Source of the DNA: Streptomyces sp. NBC_00442
GTDB lineage: Bacteria; Actinomycetota; Actinomycetes; Streptomycetales; Streptomycetaceae
Reading direction: 5' to 3'
NCBI RefSeq assembly: GCF_036014195.1
Contig: NZ_CP107918.1
Location: 4,030,001-4,094,000 of the forward strand
DNA length: 64,000 bases
Made by a program: the position numbers and the translations under genes. Shown here piece by piece: positions 55,974-64,000 of the stretch; position 1 is the first letter of the stretch, and each line of letters begins with the position of its first letter. The notes below the pieces were generated by a model that saw nothing but the letters and a program-made list of their open reading frames with translations, made no database searches and was not told where the DNA came from.

Positions 55974-57548
55974 ATGGCCGCACACCTGTCGGAACGAGGG
56001 CTCTCTTCGGAGCACCGCGCGTTATGGATTTCCTGTATTCCGGTTTTCCCGGCGGCCTTCATGCTCGTGGTGGGCCTGTGGGGAATCACCCGGCAGGACA
56101 CCATGTGGCGGGACGAGGCCGCCACATGGCAGGCATCGCGGCGTTCGCTGCCGGATTTGTGGCACCTGCTGCACCACGCCGATGTCGTGCACGGTCTCTA
56201 CTACTTCCTGATGCACGGCGTGTTCGCCCTGTTCGGCGACAGCCTGCTCGCTCTGCGGCTGCCCTCCGTGCTGGCGATGGCGGGCGCGGCGGCGTTCGTC
56301 GCGAGGATCGGGGCTCAACGAGGTTGCCCCGCGACGGGGTTGTGCGCCGGGATCACCTTCGCTCTCCTTCCGGCGGTACAGAACTACGCACAGGAAGGAC
56401 GCTCGTACGCACTCGTCACCCTCGGGATCGCGTGCGGTACGTGGCTGCTGGTCGGGCTCCTCGACCGCCCGGGGCGGTCGCTGCGGTGGGGGACGTACGC
56501 CGGGGTCGTTCTCGTCACCGGCTGGCTCAACTGGTTCGCGCTGCTCGTGCTGCCCGCCCACGCCGTCGCCGTGCTGTGCGCGCGGCCGGGGCGCGCCGCC
56601 GTCGCGCGCTGGGCGCTGTCCTCGGCGGTGGCCGTCGCCGGCACCCTGCCGCTGATCCTTCGCAGCCAGGACCAGTCGGGCCAGGTCTCCTGGATCAAAC
56701 CGCTCACCCCGGGCTCCCTGACCGTGCCCGCGCTCATGGTCGTGGGCGGGGTGGTGTGTGCGGTGTGCGGTGCCTCGGGGGGCCGGGGGCGGTCCGCCCG
56801 GGAGGGGCGTGCGGGGGGCGGGGGGTCCGGCGCGCTCGGGCAGTCCGGCGTATTCCGTGTATCCGGTGCGTCCGGCATGTTCGGTGTGTCTGGAGCGCGT
56901 GGGGTGGCCCTTTGGGGAGTTGGTCTTCCTCTGCTCGCCTTTCCCCAGGCCGCGTTGCTCGCCGTGTCCCTCGTCAAGCCGCTCTACGTCGACCGGTACG
57001 TGCTCTTCTCCTACCTGGGTCTCGCCCTGCTGATCGGGGCGGCGGCCGCCCGCGCGTACCGGGCCCTGGTGCGGCCCGGGGTCGCGGCCGCCGTGGTCGT
57101 GGTCGCGCTGGGCTGTGTCCTGCTGCCCGCCGAGCTGGGGCACCGGGGTCCGCACAGCCGCATCGACGACGTGATCGCCCCGGCGAACGTGGTGGCCGCG
57201 ACGGCCCGACCGGGCGACGGGGTGCTGTACATACCCGCCGCGCGCCGTGACACCGCCCTGGTGGCTCCGGCGAAGTTCGCCGGCCTCGACGACGTCGCGC
57301 TGCTCCAAAGCCCGGCGGATTCAGGCACGTTGAAGGGTGTCGAGAAGGAGCCGGCCCGCATAGCACGGGCCGTCGCCGCGCAACGACGTGTCATCCTCGT
57401 CACCGATGCCACCGGGGTCTCGACCAATGAGGGGGACCGGGCCAAGCGGCGTGCGCTCGACACCCACTTCGTCTGCGTGTCGGACACGCGCGTCCACGGG
57501 CGGCGGGTCGCGGTGTACGAGCACCGAAGAGGTCAACATGCCCATTGA
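55974..57548 (+). CDS. GT-C glycosyltransferase, ArnT/PMT-like membrane protein
   Basis: A 524-aa membrane protein of the dolichyl-phosphate-mannose mannosyltransferase superfamily. The catalytic loop is TMWRDEAATWQASRRSLPDLWHLLHHADVVHGLYYFLMH (D-E after TM1), then SLLALRLPSVLAMAGAAAFVARIG and YAQEGRSYALVTLGIACGTWLLVG, the usual R-x-Y motif. About nine to eleven membrane segments follow. A low-complexity Gly/Ser insert (residues 268-305) comes from short DNA repeats (GTGTCCGG-like) and is unlike the family. The last 140 residues form an extracellular domain. Sugar donor and acceptor are unknown. Confidence 0.87.
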   Translation: MAAHLSERGLSSEHRALWISCIPVFPAAFMLVVGLWGITRQDTMWRDEAATWQASRRSLPDLWHLLHHADVVHGLYYFLMHGVFALFGDSLLALRLPSVLAMAGAAAFVARIGAQRGCPATGLCAGITFALLPAVQNYAQEGRSYALVTLGIACGTWLLVGLLDRPGRSLRWGTYAGVVLVTGWLNWFALLVLPAHAVAVLCARPGRAAVARWALSSAVAVAGTLPLILRSQDQSGQVSWIKPLTPGSLTVPALMVVGGVVCAVCGASGGRGRSAREGRAGGGGSGALGQSGVFRVSGASGMFGVSGARGVALWGVGLPLLAFPQAALLAVSLVKPLYVDRYVLFSYLGLALLIGAAAARAYRALVRPGVAAAVVVVALGCVLLPAELGHRGPHSRIDDVIAPANVVAATARPGDGVLYIPAARRDTALVAPAKFAGLDDVALLQSPADSGTLKGVEKEPARIARAVAAQRRVILVTDATGVSTNEGDRAKRRALDTHFVCVSDTRVHGRRVAVYEHRRGQHAH

Positions 57549-57570
57549 GTAAGGGAGTTGGGGGGCGGGG

Positions 57571-59337
57571 TCAGTCTCGCTCGTAGTCGAGGTACTCACC
57601 GGTCTCCGGGGTCAGGCGGTGCAGGCGGCCGTCCGGCAGGAGGCTGATGGTGCTCGGTTTTCCGGGGCTGCAGGAGCCCGTCGAGCCCGTTCCCACCTGG
57701 GACGGGCCGATCTGGAGCGGGGCGTTCGACGAGGCCGGGGCCGAGGTCAGGCGGGCCTGGAAGACGCAGTGGTAGCCGCTGCCCTCGGCGGTGAGCGTGA
57801 GGACGGTGTCGCCGGGCCCGCCCGCGCGGATGGCGAGGTGGCGGGGGTCCTCGCCGGTGGCCGTGGGCACGGTGGCCGACCAGGCTCCGATGTACTGGCG
57901 CGGTACGCCACCGGGTGTGCCGGGATCTGTCCCTTGGCTCGAACTCCCGCCGGGCGAGGGCGAGTTGGGATCGGCCGGTGTCGTCGACCGGGTGTCGTCC
58001 GTCGCCTTGCCCAGGCTGTCGCCGCTCATGAACGCGTACACCGAGCCGCCGGCCCCGACCGCCACCACCAGGGCCACCGCGATCAGCGCCACCGTGGATC
58101 TCGTGCTGCGGCTGGGCGGGGGTTCCGGGGCGTACGGGGTGGAGAGGGAGGGCGGGTAGTCGTAGGGGGTGGGGTCCGCGGGGTGTGTGGGGTGTGCGGG
58201 GTGTGCGGGTGTCCGGGGTGGGGGCGGCGATATGCCGAACGCGGGTGCGGTCGGGGGCGTGGGTGCGTCGGGGAGGGTGTCGGGGGGCGGGGCCGCGTTC
58301 GGCCCGGAGTGGCCGGAGTGGCCTGAGTGGCCTAGGTGGTCGGAGGCGGTGATGTCGGTGCGGCCGGCGGTGGTGCCGGTTGCGGTGGTTGCGGTGGAGG
58401 GTGTGTGCGTCGTCGCGCCGGGGTCTTCCATGTCGAGCAACTGCGCTGCGTGGCTGCCCAGTTGGGCCACCAGAGGAGCCGGCAGCCACGGGTCGGGGGC
58501 GTGGCCGGGGAGCCGGGACAGGATGTGGTCGAGGCTCGGGCGCGCCGCCGGATCCTTGTGCAGACAGTCGCGTATCAGGTCCTGGAGGGACGCGGGCACG
58601 CCGTCGAGAACGGGGGGCTCCTGCGCGATGCGGAACATCAACGCGTGCACGCCGCTCGACGCCTCCCCGAACGGGAGCCGGCCGCTCGCCGCGTACGCGA
58701 GCACCGAGCCGAGGCAGAACACGTCGCAGGCCGGGGTGATCCGGTCGCCGCGCACCTGCTCGGGGGCCATGAAACCCGGCGAGCCGACGAGCGCGCCCGC
58801 CCTGGTGAGGCCGGCGTCCGTGCCGGTCTCCAGGGCGCGGGCGATGCCGAAGTCGATGACGCGGGGGCCGTCGATGGTGATCAGGACGTTGGAGGGCTTG
58901 AGGTCGCGGTGGACGATCCCGGCGCCGTGGACGTCCCGCAGTGCACGGGTCAGGCCGCGGGCCAGGACGCGTACGGAGTGCTCGGGGAGGGGGCCGTGCG
59001 GGCCCTTCACCACGGACTGGAGGGACGGGCCCGCGATGTAGCCGGTGGCGATCCAGGGGGCGGGGGCCTCGGTGTCGGCGTCCAGGACGGGGGCGGTCCA
59101 GGGGCCGCCCACGCGGCGTGCGGCTCTCACTTCCTGGCGGAAGCGGCCGCGGAACTCTTCCTGGTCGGCGAGGTCGGGGCGGACCAGTTTGACGGCTACG
59201 GTGCGGCCCCGGTCGGAGCGGGCGAGGTAGACCTGGCCCATGCCGCCTGCGCCCAGGCGGGCCAAGAGGCGGTAGGTGCCTATTCGCTCGGGGTCGGCCG
59301 GTTCGAGTGGCTGGGTGCCGCCGAGGCTCGCGCTCAT
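57571..59337 (-). CDS. Membrane Ser/Thr protein kinase (PASTA-less)
   Basis: A 588-aa Hanks-type kinase. Residues 20-285 form the kinase domain: LGAGGMGQVYLA P-loop, VAVKLVRPDL Lys, GIVHRDLKPSNVLI catalytic loop, VIDFGIARA Mg loop, GSPGFMAPEQ and CDVFCLGSVLAYAASGRLPFG. Residues 300-435 are a Pro/Thr-rich linker with near-repeats (SGHSGHSG; PAHPAHPTHPADP). One membrane helix follows (VALIAVALVVAVGAGGSVYAFM), then an extracellular domain of about 110 residues with two cysteines (YIGAWSATVPT through STISLLPDGRLHRL). Start ATG 59337. No phosphatase gene is adjacent. Confidence 0.94.
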   Translation of the reverse strand: MSASLGGTQPLEPADPERIGTYRLLARLGAGGMGQVYLARSDRGRTVAVKLVRPDLADQEEFRGRFRQEVRAARRVGGPWTAPVLDADTEAPAPWIATGYIAGPSLQSVVKGPHGPLPEHSVRVLARGLTRALRDVHGAGIVHRDLKPSNVLITIDGPRVIDFGIARALETGTDAGLTRAGALVGSPGFMAPEQVRGDRITPACDVFCLGSVLAYAASGRLPFGEASSGVHALMFRIAQEPPVLDGVPASLQDLIRDCLHKDPAARPSLDHILSRLPGHAPDPWLPAPLVAQLGSHAAQLLDMEDPGATTHTPSTATTATGTTAGRTDITASDHLGHSGHSGHSGPNAAPPPDTLPDAPTPPTAPAFGISPPPPRTPAHPAHPTHPADPTPYDYPPSLSTPYAPEPPPSRSTRSTVALIAVALVVAVGAGGSVYAFMSGDSLGKATDDTRSTTPADPNSPSPGGSSSQGTDPGTPGGVPRQYIGAWSATVPTATGEDPRHLAIRAGGPGDTVLTLTAEGSGYHCVFQARLTSAPASSNAPLQIGPSQVGTGSTGSCSPGKPSTISLLPDGRLHRLTPETGEYLDYERD

Positions 59338-59439
59338 GCCCTCCCTCACCTCCCCGGTCCCCGGTGCGTTTCGTCTTGCCGACGGGGTGAGGATAGTGGG
59401 GTTGGGTCGGGCGGGGTCCTGCGGGCGGCCGGGGTGGTC

Positions 59440-59610
59440 GATGGCGAGCCGGCTTCGCGCAGTTCCCCGCGCCCCTGAACCCGCCTTCGTGTGCGGACCG
59501 TGCCCGCGTCCCGCGCAGTTCCCCGCGCCCCTGTAGGGCACCCCGGCGCCTCTGGCACCCCGCCTCGGAGGCACTTACCCAGGGGCGCGGGGAACTGCGT
59601 AACGGCCGCG
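59440..59610. repeat. Dispersed GCAGTTCCCC repeat cluster before the aminotransferase
   Basis: Two copies of GCAGTTCCCCGCGCCCCTG separated by TGCGGACCGTGCCCGCG (about 59457-59535), and one inverted copy (GGGGCGCGGGGAACTGCG, about 59582-59600). It is the same family as at 17.2 and 19.6 kb. The inverted pair could fold into a large hairpin. No gene is supported in 59338-59696. Confidence 0.75.
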
Positions 59611-59696
59611 GGGTGCGACATCTTGCCGAGGGATGGGGGTCTCGGTGGACAGGATGGCCATGGCCGGTCCGACCTGGGCGTACTTACCCTGGACCC

Positions 59697-61058
59697 ATGA
59701 CCCCTCAAGGCACCCCCGATCCTCAGGCCGGCGCGGCAGTGAAGGCCGCCGACCGCGCGCACGTGTTCCACTCCTGGTCCGCCCAGGGCACGATCGACCC
59801 GCTCGCCGTGGCCGGCGCGGAGGGGTCCTACTTCTGGGATTACGAGGGCAACCGCTACCTCGACTTCGCCAGCGGGCTCGTCTTCACCAACATCGGCTAT
59901 CAGCACCCGAAGGTCGTCGCCGCGATCCAGGAGCAGGCCGCCACGATGACGACCTTCGCGCCCGCGTTCGCGGTCGAGGCGCGTTCGGAGGCGGCCCGGC
60001 TGATCGCCTCGCACACCCCGGGCGACCTCGACAAGATCTTCTTCACCAACGGCGGCGCCGAGGCCGTGGAGAACGCCATCCGCATGGCCCGCCTGCACAC
60101 CGGGCGCCACAAGGTGATGAGCGCCTACCGCTCGTACCACGGCGGGACGAACACCGCGATCAACCTCACCGGTGACCCGCGCCGGTGGGCCTCCGACAGC
60201 GGCTCGGCCGGGGTCGCCCGGTTCTGGGCGCCGTTCCTCTACCGGTCGCCCTTCCACGCCACCACCGAGGCGGAGGAGTGCGAGCGCGGCCTCCGGCACC
60301 TCGAGGACACCATCGTCTTCGAGGGGCCCGCCACCATCGCCGCGATCATCCTGGAGTCGGTGCCTGGCACCGCCGGCATCATGACGCCGCCGCCCGGCTA
60401 CCTGCCCGGCGTGCGCGCGCTGTGCGACAAGTACGGCATCGTGCTCGTCCTGGACGAGGTCATGGCCGGGTTCGGGCGTACCGGCAAGTGGTTCGCCTGC
60501 GAGCACTTCGACGTCGTGCCGGACCTGCTGACGTTCGCCAAGGGCGTCAACTCCGGCTACGTGCCGCTCGGCGGCGTCGCCATCAGCGGCGAGATCGCCG
60601 AGACCTTCGAGCACCGGCCCTTCCCCGGCGGCCTCACCTACTCCGGGCATCCCCTCGCGTGCGCCGCCGCCGTCGCCACCATCGAGGTGATGGAGGAGGA
60701 AGGCGTGGTCGAGCAGGCCGCGCACATCGGCGCGACCGTGATCGAGCCGGGGCTTCGCGAGATCGCCGAGCGGCATCCCTGCGTGGGCGAGGTGCGCGGC
60801 AGCGGCGTGTTCTGGGCGCTCGAGCTGGTGCGCGACAAGGAGACGCGCGAGCCCCTCGTGCCGTACAACGCGAGCGGCGCGGACAACGCGCCGATGGCCG
60901 CGTTCGGTGCCGCCTGCAAGAAGAACGGCCTGTGGCCCTTCATCAACATGAACCGCACGCACGTGGTGCCGCCCTGCAACGTCACCGAGGCGGAGGTCAA
61001 GGAAGGCCTCGCCGTCCTCGACGAGGCGCTGACCGTGGCCGACGAGCACACCGTGTGA
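59697..61058 (+). CDS. Class III PLP aminotransferase
   Basis: A 453-aa enzyme of the omega-aminotransferase group: DPLAVAGAEGSYFWDYEGNRYLDFASGLVFTNIGYQHPKVVAAI, FTNGGAEAVENAIRMAR (phosphate loop), YRSYHGGTNTAINLTGDPRRW, LVLDEVMAGFGRTGKWFACEH (PLP Asp) and LLTFAKGVNSGYVPLGGVAIS (Schiff-base Lys). It is close to enzymes annotated as aspartate-aminotransferase-family or taurine/beta-alanine-pyruvate transaminases. A GntR regulator follows on the same strand after 210 bp and may control it. Substrate uncertain. Confidence 0.9.
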   Translation: MTPQGTPDPQAGAAVKAADRAHVFHSWSAQGTIDPLAVAGAEGSYFWDYEGNRYLDFASGLVFTNIGYQHPKVVAAIQEQAATMTTFAPAFAVEARSEAARLIASHTPGDLDKIFFTNGGAEAVENAIRMARLHTGRHKVMSAYRSYHGGTNTAINLTGDPRRWASDSGSAGVARFWAPFLYRSPFHATTEAEECERGLRHLEDTIVFEGPATIAAIILESVPGTAGIMTPPPGYLPGVRALCDKYGIVLVLDEVMAGFGRTGKWFACEHFDVVPDLLTFAKGVNSGYVPLGGVAISGEIAETFEHRPFPGGLTYSGHPLACAAAVATIEVMEEEGVVEQAAHIGATVIEPGLREIAERHPCVGEVRGSGVFWALELVRDKETREPLVPYNASGADNAPMAAFGAACKKNGLWPFINMNRTHVVPPCNVTEAEVKEGLAVLDEALTVADEHTV

Positions 61059-61074
61059 GCCGCCGGGCCGCTCC

Positions 61075-61200
61075 GTCCGGTCCGGGCCCGGTCGGTCCCG
61101 ACTGGGCCGGGTCGGTCCCGCGTGGGCCGGGCGGATCCGGCCCGAGCAGGGTAGATGCGGCCTGAGCAGGGTCGATCCGGCCTCGGCGGGGGCGAAAACC
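61075..61200. repeat. Imperfect tandem repeats between aminotransferase and GntR genes
   Basis: TGGGCCGGGTCGGTCCCG-type units (about 61080-61130) are followed by three about 21-bp units GATCCGGCC(C/T)GAGCAGGGT (about 61133-61190). They look like slippage products; a regulatory role is possible because they end close to the GntR promoter. Confidence 0.6.
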
Positions 61201-61268
61201 CCGCTCTCCTTTGTTCGGTTTCCCGGCCACCCCATAGGGTGGCCGGAGCCGGAGAAGGGGAGCGAGTC

Positions 61269-61940
61269 ATGCCCGCGAGCGGAGCGGTCACCCGCAACAC
61301 CCTTCGACAACAGATCGCGGACGCGCTGCGTGACGAGGTGCTCGCGGGGCGTATGCGGCCCGGCGAGGAGTTCACCGTCAAGCAGATCGCCGAGCAGTAC
61401 GGCGTCTCGGCGACGCCCGTGCGCGAGGCGCTCGTCGACCTCTGTGCGCAGGGCCTGCTCGACTCCGACCAGCACCGCGGCTTCCGGGTGCGGGTGTTCA
61501 CGGTCGACGACTACAAGGGCATCGTCGAGGCGCGGGCCCTGGTGGTCGACGGGATATTCCGGCGGGCCGCGGTCCCCGGGTCGTTCGACGCCCACGGGCC
61601 GGCCCTGGTGTCGGTGCGCCGGCGCGGCGAGGAGGCGGCGCGGGCCGCCCGGTGCGGCGACCTGAACATCCTGGTCGGCTACGACCTGCGGTTCTGGCGC
61701 GAGCTGTGCGCGCTGGCCGGCAACACCTACATCTCCGACTTCCTGCACCGCCTGCGCATGCAGAGCTGGGTGTTCGCGGTGCCCCACCTGCGCGGCCACG
61801 GCGACCTCGGCGACTGCCTGTGGACCGGCCACGGCGAGGTCGTCGCCGCGCTGGGCCGGGGCGACTTCGACACGGCGCGGGCGCTGATCGCCGCGTACAA
61901 CGACGCCTCCCTGACATGGGCGGAGCGGCTGCCCCGGTGA
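61269..61940 (+). CDS. GntR-family regulator (FadR/FCD type)
   Basis: A 223-aa regulator. The winged helix is LRQQIADALRDEVLAGRMRPGEEFTVKQIAEQYGVSATPVREALVDLCAQGLLDSDQHRGFRVRVF; the helical C-terminal FCD-like domain is YKGIVEARALVVDGIF, LNILVGYDLRFWRELCALAGNTYISDFLHRLRMQSWVF and GHGEVVAALGRGDFDTARALIAAYN. The metal-site pattern D-x-x-F-H of FCD is modified to D-L-R-F-W, so metal binding is uncertain. GGGGAGCGAG precedes the ATG. Its stop overlaps the next GTG (GTGA, 61937-61940), coupling it to the glycosyltransferase gene. Confidence 0.9.
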   Translation: MPASGAVTRNTLRQQIADALRDEVLAGRMRPGEEFTVKQIAEQYGVSATPVREALVDLCAQGLLDSDQHRGFRVRVFTVDDYKGIVEARALVVDGIFRRAAVPGSFDAHGPALVSVRRRGEEAARAARCGDLNILVGYDLRFWRELCALAGNTYISDFLHRLRMQSWVFAVPHLRGHGDLGDCLWTGHGEVVAALGRGDFDTARALIAAYNDASLTWAERLPR

Positions 61941-64000
61941 CGACGAACACCCCGGCCGCACCGGTCGAACTGAGCGTTGTCGTCCCCGCCTACAACGAGG
62001 AGCGGCGCCTCGCCCCGACTCTCGAAGCGATCCGCTCCCATCTCGGCGACAGCTGCGTCTGGGAGCTGATCGTCGTCGACGACGGATCGGGCGACGAGAC
62101 CGTACGCGTGGCGAAGGAGGCCGCCGCCCGTGACGCGCGCATCCATGTCGTCGTCAGCGGGAGCAACCGGGGCAAGGGCCACGCCCTGCGGCTCGGGGTG
62201 CTCGCCTCCTACGGGCGGCGCGTCCTGATCACGGACGCCGATCTGGCCACGCCCATCGAGGAGTTGGACCGTCTCGACAAGGCGATGACCGAGGGCGACA
62301 CGGCCGCGGCGATCGGATCGCGTGCGCACCCCGACGCGCGGATAGAGGTCCACCAGAGCCGGCTGCGGGAACATCTCGGGCGGATGGGCAACCGGCTCAT
62401 ACGGGCCGTCGCGGTGCCCGGCATCCGCGACACCCAGTGCGGCTTCAAGCTGTTCGACGGCGAGAAGGCGCGCGCCGCGTTCGCCGACGCCCGCCTGGAC
62501 GGCTGGGGCATCGACGTCGAGATCCTCCAGTTCTTCCGGCGCCGCGGCTGGGCGGTCGCCGAGGTGCCGGTGCGCTGGTCGCACCAGGAGGGCTCGAAGG
62601 TGGGCGCGGCGGACTACGGCAAGGTGCTGTGGGAACTGGCCCGGCTCAAGGCGCGCGCGGTGCGCCGCGTCGACCTGGTGCTCGGCGCCCTGTTCCTGCT
62701 GTCGTCGGTGCTGCTCTACAAGAACCTGTGGGACGGCCTCGGGCGGAGCTACCTCACCGACTCGATGCAGGACCAGAACCAGTGGGAGTGGTTCTTCGCG
62801 GTCACCGCGGTCAACGTGGCCCATCTGCGCGACCCGCTGTTCACCACCGTCCAGAACTTCCCCGACGGCGTGAACCTCATGGGCAACACCCCGATGCTGG
62901 GACTGTCCGTGCCGCTGGCACCGGTCACGCTCGCGTTCGGGCCGAGCCTCACGTGGGCGCTCGTCCTCACCCTGGGGATCTCGGCGACCGCGTACGCCTG
63001 GTACTGGCTCTTCGCCCGCCGGGTGACTGAGAATCGCTGGGCGGCGGGGCTCGGCGGGGCGCTCGCCGCGTTCGCGCCGCCGATGATCTCGCACGGCACC
63101 GCGCATCCGAACTTCTGCGTCCTGTTCATGCTGCCGCTGATCATCGACCGTGCGCTGCGCCTGTGCGAGGGCCGCGACGTGCGCCGCAACGGGATCGTGC
63201 TCGGCCTGTTCACCGTCTACCAGATCTTCCTCGGCGAGGAAGTGCTGCTGCTCGCCACGCTCGGCATGGCCCTGTTCGCCCTGTCGTACGCACTGGCCCG
63301 CCGCGATGTCGCGCGGGCCGCGATCCGGCCGCTGGCCACGGGCGCCGCGTACGCGCTCGGGGTCTGCCTGGTGCTGCTCGCCTACCCGCTGTACCGCCAG
63401 TTCGCCGGCGCGCAGAGCTATCACAGCGTGCTGCACGGCGACAGCGCGGGCAATTCACCGCTGGCGCTCGTCGAGTTCGCGGGGCGCTCCCTCCTCGGCG
63501 ACGAGGCGACCGCCGACAAACTGGCCCTGAACCGCACCGAGCAGAACGCCTTCTACGGCTGGCCGCTGGTGGCCCTCGCGTTCGCGCTCGTCGTACGGCT
63601 GTGGCGGCGCCCCCTCGTCAAGGCGCTGGCCGTCACGGGTGTGGTGGCCGCGGTGCTCTCGCTCGGGCAGAAGATCCGCATCCCGTACACGGACATGGTG
63701 TTCGCCGGGCCCTGGAAGCTGCTCGCCCACAAGCCGCTCTTCGAGTCGGTGATCGAGGGCCGGGTCGCGATGATCTGCGCGCCGGTGCTCGGCGCGCTGG
63801 TCGCGCTCGGCGCGGGGCGCCTCGCGCACAGCCGGGCGCGCCTGAACAAGGCGGTCGGGTTCACGGCGATCGCCCTGGCGCTGCTGCCGATCGTGCCGAC
63901 GTCGTACCCGACCAATGCCCGGCCGCAGGTGCCCGAGTTCATCGCGTCGGGGATGTGGAAGAAGTACGTGGGGCCGGGGGAGTCCCTGGTGCCGGTGCCG
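61937..64000 (+). CDS. GT2 glycosyltransferase fused to a multi-TM domain (partial, runs off window)
   Basis: An open frame of at least 688 codons with no stop before the window end. Residues 1-245 are a dolichol-phosphate-mannose-synthase-like GT2 domain: VELSVVVPAYNEERRLAPTLEAI, LIVVDDGSGDETV (D-D-G-S), GKGHALRLGV, VLITDADLATPIEEL (DAD metal site), DTQCGFKLF, VPVRWSHQEGSKV. From about 255 it becomes a membrane protein with about ten segments (VLGALFLLSSVLLYK, YAWYWLFARRVTENRWAAGLGGALAAFAPPMISHGTAHPNFCVLFMLPLIID) of a GT-C or DUF6541-like kind. A donor-lipid synthase fused to the user enzyme is a fair inference. GTG start overlaps the GntR stop; an ATG at 61916 is possible. Confidence 0.87.
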   Translation, partial: MTTNTPAAPVELSVVVPAYNEERRLAPTLEAIRSHLGDSCVWELIVVDDGSGDETVRVAKEAAARDARIHVVVSGSNRGKGHALRLGVLASYGRRVLITDADLATPIEELDRLDKAMTEGDTAAAIGSRAHPDARIEVHQSRLREHLGRMGNRLIRAVAVPGIRDTQCGFKLFDGEKARAAFADARLDGWGIDVEILQFFRRRGWAVAEVPVRWSHQEGSKVGAADYGKVLWELARLKARAVRRVDLVLGALFLLSSVLLYKNLWDGLGRSYLTDSMQDQNQWEWFFAVTAVNVAHLRDPLFTTVQNFPDGVNLMGNTPMLGLSVPLAPVTLAFGPSLTWALVLTLGISATAYAWYWLFARRVTENRWAAGLGGALAAFAPPMISHGTAHPNFCVLFMLPLIIDRALRLCEGRDVRRNGIVLGLFTVYQIFLGEEVLLLATLGMALFALSYALARRDVARAAIRPLATGAAYALGVCLVLLAYPLYRQFAGAQSYHSVLHGDSAGNSPLALVEFAGRSLLGDEATADKLALNRTEQNAFYGWPLVALAFALVVRLWRRPLVKALAVTGVVAAVLSLGQKIRIPYTDMVFAGPWKLLAHKPLFESVIEGRVAMICAPVLGALVALGAGRLAHSRARLNKAVGFTAIALALLPIVPTSYPTNARPQVPEFIASGMWKKYVGPGESLVPVP

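Overview
The window is high-GC actinobacterial chromosome, almost certainly Streptomyces. The evidence is strong third-position GC bias, frequent GTG starts, hspR followed by clpB with a HAIR operator, a parS-type site between pyrE and fba, kynurenine genes, a CYP107-like P450, WXG100 and ALF-repeat proteins, DUF397/XRE pairs, and Streptomyces-style GC-rich intergenic repeats. The gene order hspR, clpB, ybjN-like, DUF2617, speE-like, pyrE, fba, DUF3151, kyn genes, two-component pair, P450 and purA looks like the conserved core arm near the origin.

Layout. (1) 1-7.6 kb: heat-shock core (hspR, clpB). It encloses a small accessory set: two paralogous LuxR/TrmB-like regulators, and, divergent from the second, a secreted peptide with five xxxTWE repeats translationally coupled to a small Rieske-like protein that has lost its metal ligands. 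This is the best candidate here for an undescribed system. (2) 7.6-16 kb: membrane mannosyltransferase-like protein, PLP aminotransferase, Gly/Cys/His-rich small membrane protein, DUF2617, membrane spermidine-synthase-like protein, CoxG-like SRPBCC protein, aldose epimerase, pyrE, then a 36-bp palindrome holding parS. (3) 16-24.6 kb: fba, an MFS exporter enclosed in mirror-image repeats, DUF3151, a 9-bp tandem repeat before a DUF3152 protease-like protein, and kynA-kynU-formamidase. (4) 24.6-29.3 kb: GDSL hydrolase/TetR operon divergent from a FusB-like FBP protein with a palindromic operator, then a NarL-type two-component system.

(5) 29.3-36.6 kb: accessory island of efflux and stress genes (ABC pair with a GbsR-like regulator, rhodanese/TetR, MerR/frameshifted MFS) mixed with three insertion-sequence remnants. 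(6) 36.6-46.5 kb: PH-domain protein with a tandemly duplicated 3' end, P450, a second ABC/GbsR module, a lipid-kinase-like protein, purA, and a zinc-less alcohol dehydrogenase that shares a palindromic operator with a ScbR-like TetR regulator.

(7) 46.5-53 kb: one minus-strand type VII-linked polymorphic toxin locus: two WXG100 proteins, a DUF6507-like protein, an 824-aa toxin whose tip is less GC-rich than its body, then a run of immunity candidates (unknown protein, Imm49 fragment, pentapeptide protein, YwqK-like protein, full Imm49). (8) 53-64 kb: whiJ/abaA-like XRE-DUF397 cluster, ALF-repeat secreted protein, GT-C glycosyltransferase, Ser/Thr kinase, class III aminotransferase, GntR regulator and a two-domain glycosyltransferase running off the window.

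All calls come from reading the sequence; no database search was run. No tRNA, rRNA or CRISPR array was seen.
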